From an uncultured Collinsella sp. (GTDB lineage Bacteria > Actinomycetota > Coriobacteriia > Coriobacteriales > Coriobacteriaceae): a stretch of 6,529 nucleotides of DNA. This document shows, piece by piece, positions 1-4,928 of the stretch (its first letter is position 1; every line of letters begins with the position of its first letter). The translations under genes were made by a program, and so were the position numbers. The stretch spans positions 1-6,529 of the forward strand of contig USJQ01000063.1 of assembly GCA_900554985.1 (NCBI GenBank), read 5' to 3'. A model generated the notes under the pieces. The model was not told the origin of the DNA and made no database searches. It worked only from the letters and a program-made list of their open reading frames with translations.

Positions 1-649
1 GGTAGCGACCGACGATGTACAGGTTGGACGGAGCAGCCTCGGGAGCGGGCTTCTCAACCAGACCGCCGATACGCCAGACAGCGCCCGGCTCGGCATCGGC
101 AACGTCCTCGGCGCCCTCGAGCGAACCGACGCGCTCGCCGGCGATAACGCCGTAGCGGCTGACTTCCTCGGGCGAGCAAGCAGCGACGGCGATAACCGAA
201 GCGCCACCGTGCTCCTTGGAAACGGCGAGCATCTTGTCGCAGATATCGCGGTTAGGCACAACGTAGTCGCCCAGAAGAACCAGGAAGTTCTCCCCTGCCA
301 CGGCGTCGGCAGCAGAGCGAATAGCATGGCCGAGGCCCTTGGGCTCGTACTGATAACGGAAGTCGACCGGCATACCGCCAGCGTGGGCGACGGCATCGGC
401 ATAGGCGTTCTTGCCGCGCTCGCGCAGCAGGTTCTCGAGCGAACGGTCGGGCTGGAAGTAGTTCAGCAGCTCGGGCTTGCCGGGAGAAGTAACGATGATG
501 GCGTCGTCGACCTCCTCGGGGTCGAGTGCCTCCTCGACGACGTACTGAATGACGGGCTTGTCGAGCACCGGCAGCATCTCTTTGGGCGTGCACTTGGTGC
601 CAGGCAGAAAACGCGTGCCAAGACCGGCGGCGGGGATGATTGCCTTCAT
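1..649 (-). CDS. galU: UTP--glucose-1-phosphate uridylyltransferase, N-terminal part (partial at window edge)
   Basis: Makes UDP-glucose from UTP and glucose-1-phosphate in the cytoplasm, feeding cell-wall and surface glycan synthesis. About 216 N-terminal residues are present; the rest lies left of base 1. Seen directly: the nucleotidyltransferase signature GLGTRFLPGTK (residues 9-19) followed by PKEMLPVLDKP, then KPVIQYVVEEA, the substrate-loop motif EPKGLGHA (102-109), the metal-binding region LLGDYVV with Asp128, and the partial motif YIVGRY at the edge. Many GalU proteins have a second Asp after Asp128 (LGDD); here it is Tyr, a mild oddity. The ATG at 647-649 is chosen because the protein begins MKAIIPAAG as in the family, with AAAGGA (662-667) about 12 bases upstream. 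It stands alone, with its own promoter and a leader of roughly 90 bases, behind the terminator of the ribosomal operon. Confidence 0.95.
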   Translation of the reverse strand, partial: MKAIIPAAGLGTRFLPGTKCTPKEMLPVLDKPVIQYVVEEALDPEEVDDAIIVTSPGKPELLNYFQPDRSLENLLRERGKNAYADAVAHAGGMPVDFRYQYEPKGLGHAIRSAADAVAGENFLVLLGDYVVPNRDICDKMLAVSKEHGGASVIAVAACSPEEVSRYGVIAGERVGSLEGAEDVADAEPGAVWRIGGLVEKPAPEAAPSNLYIVGRY

Positions 650-671
650 GTTATTCAAAGATCCTTTCGCA

Positions 672-709
672 GGCGCAAAAGCGCCCCATGCGTGCGGCAC
701 ACAGCCGCA
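672..709 (-). other. two hairpins in the galU 5' leader
   Basis: Two GC-rich stem-loops lie between the proposed galU promoter and its ribosome binding site. One pairs 693-698 with 704-709 (TGCGGC/GCCGCA, 5-base loop). The other pairs 672-676 with 681-685 (GGCGC/GCGCC, 4-base loop), ending only 4 bases before the AAAGGA. They may stabilise the leader or tune access to the ribosome binding site. I recognise no riboswitch, and there is no T-tract, so they are not terminators. Confidence 0.45.
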
Positions 710-745
710 GACCAAATTGCGATACCCAAGCATCTTACCGCTGGA

Positions 746-773
746 ACTATATGTCGCTACAAGGCAGAGACAA
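746..773 (-). promoter_or_regulatory. likely galU promoter
   Basis: On the minus strand a -35-like TTGTCT (768-773) and a -10-like TATAGT (746-751) are separated by 16 bases, about 95 bases upstream of the galU start. This AT-richer stretch (about 720-860) stands out from the GC-rich surroundings. A second -35-like TTGACC (784-789) has no -10 at proper distance. A small palindrome GCAAT-AAA-ATTGC (812-824) just upstream could be an operator, but nothing proves this. Apart from this promoter, the leader hairpins and the terminator at 895-934, I see nothing else in the gene-free stretch 650-962. Confidence 0.5.
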
Positions 774-894
774 TTCTTCAGCAGGTCAACGCAAATTATT
801 GCTCGAATGGTGCAATTTTATTGCCCAACGGCAGGGCACCCGATACGACGCAAATCACAGAACATGGCAGTTTGAGCAACCGATGCCGAGGGAC

Positions 895-934
895 CGAAAA
901 CAAAAAAGACGGGGCTCGCAATGCGAACCCCGTC
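895..934 (-). terminator. rho-independent terminator after rplL
   Basis: Stem GACGGGG (908-914) pairs with CCCCGTC (928-934), continued inside by GCGA/TCGC after one mismatch, with a 3-base loop. On the minus strand the stem is followed by TTTTTTGTTTT (897-907). It lies about 28 bases past the rplL stop codon and should end the rplJ-rplL transcript before galU, which has its own promoter. Confidence 0.92.
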
Positions 935-962
935 TGCAAAGAAATCTGGCGAGAAAGCCTGA

Positions 963-1340
963 TTACTTGAGGGTGACAGCAGCGCCAGCAGCCTCGAGCT
1001 TCTCCTTGGCAGCCTCGGCGTCCTCCTTCTTGGCACCCTCGAGAACAGCCTTGGGAGCGCCCTCGACGACCTCCTTGGCCTCCTTCAGGCCAAGGTTGGT
1101 GAGCTCACGGACGGCCTTGATGACCTGGATCTTGTTGTCGCCGAAGCCCTCGAGCACGACGTCAAACTCGGTCTTCTCCTCGGCCTCAGCAGCGCCAGCA
1201 GCGGGAGCGGCGACAACAGCGGCAGGAGCAGCGGCGGAAACGCCGAAGGTGTCCTCGATAGCCTTAACGAGCTCGGAAGCCTCGAGAAGGGTCATTTCCT
1301 TAAGAGCATCGATGATCTCATCGGTGGTAAGCTTAGCCAT
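963..1340 (-). CDS. rplL: 50S ribosomal protein L7/L12
   Basis: Protein of 125 residues that forms the dimers of the ribosomal stalk and recruits translation factors. The layout is the family's standard: N-terminal dimerisation/L10-binding domain (about 1-33, beginning [16 protein letters not shown]), an Ala/Pro-rich flexible hinge (about 36-53), and a C-terminal factor-binding domain (about 55-125) with EKTEFDVVL, the conserved [10 protein letters not shown] helix, [13 protein letters not shown] and a C-terminal AVTLK. The start at 1338-1340 is chosen over an in-frame ATG at 1371-1373 because MAKLTTDE is the family N-terminus and AAAGGA (1348-1353) sits 7 bases upstream. It is the second gene of a two-gene operon after rplJ, with a 102-base spacer holding hairpins, and is followed by a strong terminator. 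Length is normal. Confidence 0.98.
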   Translation of the reverse strand: MAKLTTDEIIDALKEMTLLEASELVKAIEDTFGVSAAAPAAVVAAPAAGAAEAEEKTEFDVVLEGFGDNKIQVIKAVRELTNLGLKEAKEVVEGAPKAVLEGAKKEDAEAAKEKLEAAGAAVTLK

Positions 1341-1357
1341 TTCTAAGTCCTTTCGGT

Positions 1358-1427
1358 TTCCGTGTCTGTGCACGGAGATCAGTTAAAACACGGCGCGAAT
1401 GCGCCAGGGGTGCGGCGTTGCCGCCGC
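1358..1427 (-). other. hairpins in the rplJ-rplL spacer, one terminator-like
   Basis: The 102-base spacer holds three stem-loops. Reading along the transcript: GCGGCG/CGCCGC with a GCAA tetraloop (1412-1427); GGCGC/GCGCC with a 4-base loop (1392-1405) followed by GTGTTTT, resembling a weak intrinsic terminator; and CCGTG/CACGG (1360-1375) just ahead of the rplL ribosome binding site. L7/L12 is made in excess over L10, so RNA processing, partial termination or stabilisation here could adjust the ratio. That role is inferred. Confidence 0.5.
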
Positions 1428-1442
1428 GGGTGAAAACAGCGA

Positions 1443-1964
1443 CTAGGCTGCCTTCTGCTCGGAGACCTGCTGGATCGAACGAGCGAGACCAGAGGAAACG
1501 CCGTTGACGCAGACAGCGATGTCGCGAGCGAAACCGGAGATGAGACCGGCGATCTGGCCGAGAAGCTGATCCTTGGTGGGCAGCTCGGCGATAGCCTTAA
1601 CATCATCAGCGGAAACGGCCTTGCCGTCGGAGATACCGCCCTTGATCTCAAGGACGCCCTTGGACTTAGCAGAGAAGTCCTTAAGGGCCTTAGCGGCCTC
1701 GACCGGCTCGGACTCGTAGAACACATAAGCGACGGGGCCGGCGAGGATCTCGTCGAGCTCGGGCTGCTCCTGGTTCTTGAGAGCGATCTTGACCAGGTTG
1801 TTCTTGTAGACCTTCATCTCGGCGCCGCACTCGCGAAGCTGATGACGCAGCTCCTGAGCCTGCTTAACCGTCAGACCGTTGTAGTTGACGACGAACAGAC
1901 CGGCGTTCTCGGCGATACGGGACTCGATCTCTGCAACCTTGTCGATTTTGTACTGCTGGGGCAT
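1443..1964 (-). CDS. rplJ: 50S ribosomal protein L10
   Basis: Protein of 173 residues that anchors L7/L12 dimers to 23S rRNA at the base of the ribosomal stalk. It has the family hallmarks: an N-terminal globular RNA-binding domain beginning with a K-rich helix and the strand FVVNYNGLTVKQAQELR (about 24-40), the conserved VYKNNLVKIAL block (about 52-62), a central domain with the GGISDGK turn, and a C-terminal helix that carries L12 dimers. Length is normal for the family. The ATG at 1962-1964 has an excellent ribosome binding site, GAGGAGGTG (1971-1979), 6 bases upstream. It is the first gene of the rplJ-rplL operon. The upstream leader and attenuator indicate autogenous control, with free L10-L12 complex binding its own mRNA. 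Confidence 0.98.
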   Translation of the reverse strand: MPQQYKIDKVAEIESRIAENAGLFVVNYNGLTVKQAQELRHQLRECGAEMKVYKNNLVKIALKNQEQPELDEILAGPVAYVFYESEPVEAAKALKDFSAKSKGVLEIKGGISDGKAVSADDVKAIAELPTKDQLLGQIAGLISGFARDIAVCVNGVSSGLARSIQQVSEQKAA

Positions 1965-2029
1965 GAATTACACCTCCTCGAATTCTTTCCGGGCACGGTC
2001 CGCCACAAGGACGTGACGGGGGCATGTCC

Positions 2030-2066
2030 AAAAAGAAAGCCCCCGCGCTGCATGAGCGACGGGGGC
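2030..2066 (-). terminator. attenuator (intrinsic terminator) in the rplJ leader
   Basis: On the minus strand GCCCCCG (2060-2066) pairs with CGGGGGC (2039-2045), and the stem continues inside as CGCT/AGCG with a one-base bulge and a 5-base loop. It is followed by TTTCTTTTT (2030-2038). It lies between the L10-leader motif and the rplJ ribosome binding site, so it ends the rplJL transcript early unless its formation is prevented. This is the standard arrangement for L10-controlled attenuation in Gram-positive bacteria. Confidence 0.88.
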
Positions 2067-2160
2067 GAGAAGACATATCTACTCGACCACCTCGGCTGGC
2101 GGGATATCCCATTAAGCTCGCGGGCGATGCCCGTTTGCACCGGCTGTCTCTGGCAGCGGA
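2066..2160 (-). ncRNA. ribosomal protein L10 leader (cis-regulatory mRNA structure)
   Basis: The minus-strand leader carries the hallmarks of the L10 leader family: AGACAGC (2145-2151), a CUUAAU segment (2111-2116) and GCCGAGGUGG (2088-2097). The outer stem pairs GCCGGUG with CGCCAGC, with one C-A mismatch. It encloses the hairpin CGGGC-AUC-GCCCG (2121-2133) and the self-complementary GGGAUAUCCC (2101-2110), giving a three-way junction. A further hairpin, CGAG-U-AGA/UCU-U-CUCG (2066-2085), links it to the attenuator and shares its last base with the attenuator stem. By analogy with the family, the L10-(L12)n complex binds here and favours the downstream terminator when ribosomal stalk protein is in excess. 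The exact antiterminator pairing is not resolved by eye. Confidence 0.82.
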
Positions 2161-2180
2161 TTCGTGCGTGAACCGAAAGT

Positions 2181-2209
2181 ATTATGGCGGGGACCCCGGC
2201 GTCGGTCAA
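2181..2209 (-). promoter_or_regulatory. rplJ-rplL promoter
   Basis: A near-consensus housekeeping-sigma promoter on the minus strand: -35 TTGACC (2204-2209), 17-base spacer, -10 CATAAT (2181-2186). Transcription should begin near 2174, giving a leader of about 210 bases that contains the whole L10-leader motif and attenuator. The good spacing and position directly ahead of the leader make this the best-supported promoter in the window. It lies inside the left arm of the large inverted repeat. Confidence 0.85.
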
Positions 2210-2243
2210 CGGGCGCGAGGATTCGTACACAAACCCTGCATAC

Positions 2244-2372
2244 GCTCCGGTCCGAGGGGCCGGGTTGAGATTTTCGCTCGGTCAAGTCCTGGCTCGCACG
2301 AAGAGCACATTAAGTGCTCTTCGGCTCGTGCGGAATCTACGAAAATCTCAACCCGGCCCCTCGGACCGGAGC
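2244..2372. repeat. perfect 33-bp inverted repeat with nested hairpin
   Basis: Bases 2244-2276 and 2340-2372 are exact reverse complements. Inside the core a second perfect stem pairs 2300-2308 (GAAGAGCAC) with 2314-2322 (GTGCTCTTC) over a 5-base loop, extended by CGCAC (2295-2299) with GTGCG (2328-2332) beyond a 5-base bulge. Transcribed from either strand, this would fold into one very stable rod of about 129 bases. No open reading frame of note and no T-tract lie at either end, so it is not a standard terminator, although it is the only structure between the aminotransferase and the rplJ promoter. Confidence 0.92.
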
Positions 2373-2404
2373 TGCGGTAACTTTGCTGCGAATCCTCGTG
2401 TCCG

Positions 2405-2429
2405 TTGAGCGACGTGCCCCACTCATAAT
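2405..2429 (+). promoter_or_regulatory. mirror-image, probably inactive promoter copy
   Basis: Within the right arm of the large inverted repeat, TTGAGC (2405-2410) and CATAAT (2424-2429) correspond to the -35 and -10 of the rplJ promoter but point right, into the antisense strand of the aminotransferase. The spacer is only 13 bases because of a 4-base deletion relative to the left copy, so activity is doubtful. Confidence 0.4.
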
Positions 2430-2467
2430 GCTTGGGTCGGTGGGCCGATGTGTTGCATCCCTGAGGG

Positions 2468-3604
2468 CTAAAAGGTTGAAATGAAGGTGGACAGGCGGTG
2501 GAGGCCTTCGTCTAGGTCTTTGTCGGAGACGCAGTAGCTTAGGCGGATATGACCTTCGGTGCCGAAGCAGTCGCCCGGGACTAGGGCTACGTTTGCCTCT
2601 TCGATGGCTTTGATGCAGAAGTCTTCGCTGGTTAGGCCGAACTTTTTGATGCTCGGGAAAGTGTAGAAGGCTCCTGCGGGCTCTACTACGTCGAGGCCCA
2701 TGGCGTATAAGGCTGCGAGGACGCGTTCGCGGCGGGCTCGGTAGACTTTGAGCATGGGGGTTGGGTCGACGGTCAGGGCTCGGGCTGCGGCGTCCATTTC
2801 GAAGGAGACAGCACTCGATACTAAGTATTGGTGAGCCTTTGCGATCTCGGCGATGACGGGGGCTGCCGCTGCGAGCCAGCCCAAGCGCCAGCCGGTCATG
2901 GCCCAGGGCTTGGAGAAGCTCTCGATGACCACCGTCTGGTCGCGCAGCTCCGGGTGGCGCTGGGCAAAGCGCTCGTAGCCATCCACATAGACCAGACGGT
3001 TGTATACGTCGTCGCAGACTACGTAGATGCCCGCCTGCTCTGCCACGCGCGCCACGGCGTCGAGCGATGCCGTGTCGAGGATGCAACCCGTGGGATTGTT
3101 GGGCGAGCAGATGACGATGGCCTTGGTCGCCGGGGTCACACAGGCGCGAAGCGCATCCTCGTCAATCTGGAATTGCGCAGGCTCCGTATCCAAAAAGACA
3201 GCCTTGGCGTGATTGGCCACGACGATGCTCTCGTACAGGCCAAAGGCCGGCGTGGGGATGATGACCTCGTCGCCGGGGTTGAGCATAGCCATAAATGTTG
3301 CCGACAGTGCCTCGGTCGCGCCGTCGGTCAGGATGACCTCATCGGCGGAAAACGCCAGGCCCGCGTCATCCATATATTCGGACAGTGCATCACGCAGGGC
3401 GGGGCGACCGTTGTTGGGCGGATAGTGCGTGTCACCGCGGTCCAGCGCGGCGGTCACCTCGGCGCTAATCACATCGGGCGTGGGAAAATCGGGCTCGCCG
3501 AGCGCGAGCGCGATACACCCCGGATGCTGGGCGGCGAGCGCGTTAATCCGGCGGATACCGGAGGGCTTGAGCATGGCAAGCGAGGTATTCATGGGCAGAC
3601 GCAT
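2468..3604 (-). CDS. PLP-dependent class I/II aminotransferase
   Basis: Fold-type I aminotransferase of 378 residues, normal for the family; cytoplasmic, transferring an amino group between an amino acid and a 2-oxo acid. Visible motifs: LALGEPDFPTP (33-43), YPPNNGRPALR (61-71), the cofactor-loop TDGATEAL (93-100), SPNNPTG with Asn170 (167-173), CDDVY with Asp198 and Tyr201, the PLP lysine Lys232 in SFSKPWAMTGWRLGW, and the substrate-carboxylate arginine Arg354 in HIRLSY. The substrate cannot be assigned; aspartate or aromatic amino acids are usual for this group. The ATG at 3602-3604 has AAAGGA (3610-3615) 5 bases upstream; Met5 has none. It diverges from the gene at 3698 across 93 bases in which I find no convincing promoter. 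The last 125 or so codons use Leu CTA/TTA and Val GTA, which are rare or absent in the first two thirds. Confidence 0.93.
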   Translation of the reverse strand: MRLPMNTSLAMLKPSGIRRINALAAQHPGCIALALGEPDFPTPDVISAEVTAALDRGDTHYPPNNGRPALRDALSEYMDDAGLAFSADEVILTDGATEALSATFMAMLNPGDEVIIPTPAFGLYESIVVANHAKAVFLDTEPAQFQIDEDALRACVTPATKAIVICSPNNPTGCILDTASLDAVARVAEQAGIYVVCDDVYNRLVYVDGYERFAQRHPELRDQTVVIESFSKPWAMTGWRLGWLAAAAPVIAEIAKAHQYLVSSAVSFEMDAAARALTVDPTPMLKVYRARRERVLAALYAMGLDVVEPAGAFYTFPSIKKFGLTSEDFCIKAIEEANVALVPGDCFGTEGHIRLSYCVSDKDLDEGLHRLSTFISTF

Positions 3605-3697
3605 GGCGTTCCTTTCGTAAGGGTTGCACTAGGATAGCGCGGCGGGGCGCCACCAGACGGTGTAACCTAAACGGAAACGAGCCGGAAAGGAGATGGC

Positions 3698-4360
3698 ATG
3701 GAGACGACCGCGCGCGGCGACTTACCAAAAACACTGCACACCATTGCGTATATCAGTATTCCCAATAGCGCCGATCTTGATTTTTTGCTCTGGGACCTGC
3801 AGGATGCCATCGCCGCCTATGCTCAACTTTCCGGCACCGCACTCCCCCGCCCGGTCGACTTGAAGGCAAATGACGCCGGCAGCGTTGCCGATGGCATCGT
3901 GCTGGCCATTGAAGATGTGGCTGACGATGAGACGTTGACTGCTATCGAGCAGGCGCTTGAGCGCTTTGGCGGTACGGGAACGCGCGTCTATGCCGCGATT
4001 CGAGCCGCACAAGAGGGCACTGAGCAGGCGCGTGGGACCGCCGTTCGCCTGCACAAGGCATGTGAGCGCCATGACCAATTGTGGTGTGGCGGCGTTGCCA
4101 TCTGCGCCGGCAGCGGCATCGCAGCGCTTCGCCATTCCCCGCGCATGGGACTCTTGCGGCGACCGTTTTCGGAGGCCATGGACAAGCTCGTGGGCGCCGT
4201 GCGCATGGGCTGCTCCGTCGAGCATGCACAGCGACTTGGCGGCGGCAATGCCGCCAACGTCGACGCCGACGGCATGGTTTGCGCCGAGCCAGCCGTGCCC
4301 GCGCCGATCTGGCGAGGCGTTCTGAAACGTCTGGGCGCCCACGCTCAAACAAAAATCTAA
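3698..4360 (+). CDS. uncharacterised protein, possibly flavodoxin-fold (FMN-reductase-like)
   Basis: Protein of 220 residues that I do not firmly recognise. Coding is supported by a strong ribosome binding site (GGAAAGGAG, 3684-3692, 5 bases before ATG), an uninterrupted frame and codon use like its neighbours. Visible: a predicted strand HTIAYISI (14-21), strand SVADGIVLAI (62-71), strand RVYAAIRA (96-103), then helix RLHKACERHDQ and the Gly-rich WCGGVAICAGSGI (129-141), a helix EAMDKLVGAVRMG (159-171) and a tail with GGGNAANVDADG (181-192). The alternation, and the W-x-GG-x-A-I-x-A-G element after a Cys-containing helix, recall flavodoxin-like NAD(P)H-dependent FMN reductases, but the usual N-terminal phosphate-binding loop is not evident. 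No signal peptide or membrane segment is seen. It diverges from the aminotransferase and converges on the glycosylase gene, with one base between stop codons and no terminator seen. Confidence 0.75.
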   Translation: METTARGDLPKTLHTIAYISIPNSADLDFLLWDLQDAIAAYAQLSGTALPRPVDLKANDAGSVADGIVLAIEDVADDETLTAIEQALERFGGTGTRVYAAIRAAQEGTEQARGTAVRLHKACERHDQLWCGGVAICAGSGIAALRHSPRMGLLRRPFSEAMDKLVGAVRMGCSVEHAQRLGGGNAANVDADGMVCAEPAVPAPIWRGVLKRLGAHAQTKI

Positions 4361-4361
4361 A

Positions 4362-4925
4362 TTAAATAACAGCCCAGTCAACGGCTTCGTGCCAACGCTC
4401 GACAAGACGCTCCAGTCGCCAGGCGGCATTGGCAGGACTTGTCGAGGGTAGGACGACGGCGGGCAACCCCGTCCGATCTTGCAAGTAGCGTTTGTAGAGT
4501 CGCCCTGCCGTACCGCCGTTACAGACAACGACCTCGATCGGCGCGGCATCGGTAATGCGCTCGATATGTGCCGGCACAACGTTGCGAATGCTCGCGTCGC
4601 TCGCGCCCTTAATGTCGCAACTCTCGATCACATCCCACAGGCCCACGCCGCCGTTCAGCAGCATAGATCGCTTGGCAGCAATGGAGGCATCGAGCGTCGC
4701 GGGCTCACCGCTTGCCAAAGGATCGCCCTCGTTGGGCGGCACAGGCACACCGAGGCACGCAGCCATCACACGCCAAAAGCGATTCTGAGGGTTGCCGTAA
4801 TAAAAGGCATTTGCACGCGAGAGCACCGAGGGAAACGACCCCAGCACCAAAACGCGCGAGCGCTGGTCGAACACAGGCTCAAACCCATGCTCAATATGTT
4901 GATAGTCCTCGTCAGACACGGCCAT
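4362..4925 (-). CDS. hypoxanthine-DNA glycosylase (UDG superfamily, DNA-deoxyinosine glycosylase)
   Basis: Protein of 187 residues, a DNA-repair enzyme expected to cut deaminated adenine (hypoxanthine), perhaps uracil, from DNA to start base-excision repair. The family pattern is clear: LGSFPS (28-33), YYGNPQNRFW (42-51), GLWDVIESCDIKGASDASI (95-113), VVCNGGTA (133-140) and LPSTSPANA (159-167). Asn48 in the PQNRFW block is the likely catalytic Asn by analogy with archaeal members of UDG family 6; this assignment is from memory. A different subfamily such as Mug is less likely given GNPQNRFW and PSTSPAN. The ATG lies 3 bases after the amylase stop codon, with a weak GAGAG (4934-4938) inside that gene's end, so the two are probably translationally coupled. 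The 3' end almost touches the convergent gene at 3698-4360. Confidence 0.9.
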   Translation of the reverse strand: MAVSDEDYQHIEHGFEPVFDQRSRVLVLGSFPSVLSRANAFYYGNPQNRFWRVMAACLGVPVPPNEGDPLASGEPATLDASIAAKRSMLLNGGVGLWDVIESCDIKGASDASIRNVVPAHIERITDAAPIEVVVCNGGTAGRLYKRYLQDRTGLPAVVLPSTSPANAAWRLERLVERWHEAVDWAVI

Positions 4926-4928
4926 GGG

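Larger units (their letters stand above)
2172..2441. repeat. large concentric imperfect inverted repeat around the rplJ promoter
   Basis: The left arm (2172-2276) reappears in reverse complement as the right arm (2340-2441), around a 63-base core. The inner 33 bases of each arm are perfectly complementary; the outer parts share blocks ACCGA, AAG, ATTATG, TCAACGG and CGAGGATTCG separated by substitutions and small gaps. The left outer arm contains the rplJ promoter, and the right outer arm a mirrored, shortened version. I see no target-site duplication and no T-tract. With the L10 leader and attenuator, it accounts for most of the gene-free stretch 1965-2467. An inverted duplication or a mobile intergenic repeat would both fit. 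Confidence 0.85.

Noticed and set aside
209..1386. Overlapping plus-strand open frames over galU and rplL
   Set aside because: They run antisense to galU and rplL and through the terminator and promoter region; the Ser/Ala-rich translation is the complement of the rplL hinge.
2295..2332. Inner hairpin as terminator of the aminotransferase
   Set aside because: No T-tract follows the stem on either strand.
2244..2372. Retron, CRISPR or transposon-end interpretation of the palindrome
   Set aside because: No reverse transcriptase, cas gene, transposase, spaced direct repeats or target-site duplication is present in the window, so only a generic repeat call is supported.
2024..2408. Short plus- and minus-strand open frames across the L10 leader and inverted repeat
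   Set aside because: The structured RNA motifs, promoter and palindrome explain the sequence; translations are Arg/Pro-rich with no ribosome binding site.
2828..3637. 269-codon open frame on the plus strand
   Set aside because: Antisense shadow of the aminotransferase, whose catalytic motifs all lie on the minus strand; no ribosome binding site or domain seen.
3605..3697. Promoters in the divergent 93-base spacer
   Set aside because: TTGCAC (3624-3629) and -10-like hexamers occur, but none combine with 16-18 base spacing; promoters must exist but I cannot place them.
3722..4579. 285-codon open frame on the minus strand
   Set aside because: It spans antisense across the 3698-4360 gene and out of frame through the glycosylase gene; low-complexity composition and no family features.
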